Shown piece after piece: positions 7,055-7,221 of a DNA stretch of 7,221 nucleotides; the first letter of the stretch is position 1, and the number at the start of each line of letters is the position of its first letter. The DNA is taken from positions 1 through 7,221 of the forward strand of contig JAGOEH010000158.1 in NCBI GenBank assembly GCA_017997825.1. Direction: 5' to 3'. Below the pieces are notes generated by a model. That model was not told where the DNA came from and did no database searches. It saw only the letters and a program-made list of their open reading frames with translations. The stretch is from Candidatus Delongbacteria bacterium (GTDB taxonomy: Bacteria > JAGOEH01). A program made the position numbers and the translations under genes.

Positions 7055-7221
7055 TCATGAACATGCTCGCAACAATTTGGGGTTTATTGTAAGGACTACA
7101 ATTCCCCCATGATTAAAATCTGAATCATGGGTCATCAGTTTCATATTTCTCTTTTTGCATAGATCAATAAGAATAGCATCGTTAAAGTCAATCTGACCGG
7201 ATGTAAAATCCGTCAAAGCTC
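7055..7221 (-). CDS. PIN-domain protein (VapC-like), C-terminal part only
   Basis: A minus-strand frame enters from the right edge (first full codon 7217-7219) and runs 54 residues to a TGA at 7055-7057. It contains SGQIDFNDAILIDLCKK, then LMTHDSDF, then IVVLTINPKLL. This is the end of a PIN-domain fold: the DFNDA acidic residues and the THDxDF motif supply late active-site aspartates of the metal-dependent RNase centre, and the xxxLTxNxxLL ending is common among PIN proteins. PIN domains are often VapC toxins paired with a small antitoxin, but solitary PIN proteins also exist. The N-terminal half, any antitoxin and the start lie outside the window. It reads in the same direction as sbcDC, 103 nt ahead of sbcD. 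The family call is fairly good; toxin status is unproven. Confidence 0.7.
   Translation of the reverse strand, partial: ALTDFTSGQIDFNDAILIDLCKKRNMKLMTHDSDFNHGGIVVLTINPKLLRACS
7106..7131. repeat. Perfect 9-bp inverted repeat inside the PIN gene
   Basis: CCCATGATT (7106-7114) and AATCATGGG (7123-7131) are exact reverse complements around an 8-nt loop (AAAATCTG). The repeat covers the codons for the THDSDFNHG active-site stretch, so it may follow from coding needs. It has no T run and lies inside a gene, so it is not a terminator. Confidence 0.5.

Noticed and set aside
7008-7112. Short + strand frame of 34 codons opposite the sbcD leader and PIN gene end
   Set aside because: It has no ribosome site and half of it is antisense to the PIN-domain coding sequence.
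2459-7221. A new defence island built from PIN, SbcD and SbcC
   Set aside because: SbcDC is an ordinary housekeeping repair operon with normal lengths and motifs, and no other defence or mobile gene is in the window, so the claim goes beyond the evidence.

Overview
The window comes from a bacterium with two membranes. The evidence is a long exported, aromatic-rich protein that ends in a C-terminal phenylalanine, as outer-membrane beta-barrels do. G+C looks moderate, roughly half. No rRNA, tRNA, CRISPR array, transposase or phage gene is visible. The phylum cannot be settled from this sequence; the barrel matches no family I recognise, which would suit an under-sampled lineage.

Left part, + strand (1-2153): the 3' end of a TPM-domain (YgcG-like) membrane protein with a glycine-rich tail is followed 35 nt later by a 581-residue predicted outer-membrane beta-barrel protein. 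The two may share a transcript.

Centre (2154-2458): a convergent gap of about 305 bp. It holds one plausible small minus-strand reading frame of 70 codons (102 with the upstream ATG) lying just beyond sbcC. No rho-independent terminator is evident.

Right part, - strand (2459-7221, read right to left): the C-terminal end of a PIN-domain protein is cut by the window edge. A 103-bp AT-rich gap with a candidate promoter follows, then sbcD (nuclease subunit) and sbcC (SMC-like ATPase), 11 nt apart. SbcC and SbcD form one complex that opens hairpins and trims protein-blocked DNA ends. Both proteins keep every catalytic motif I could check, so the complex should be functional.

SbcCD is well known. 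The parts I cannot assign are the beta-barrel protein and the small frame behind sbcC. The PIN fragment next to sbcDC is a noteworthy neighbour, but the window does not prove that they work together.
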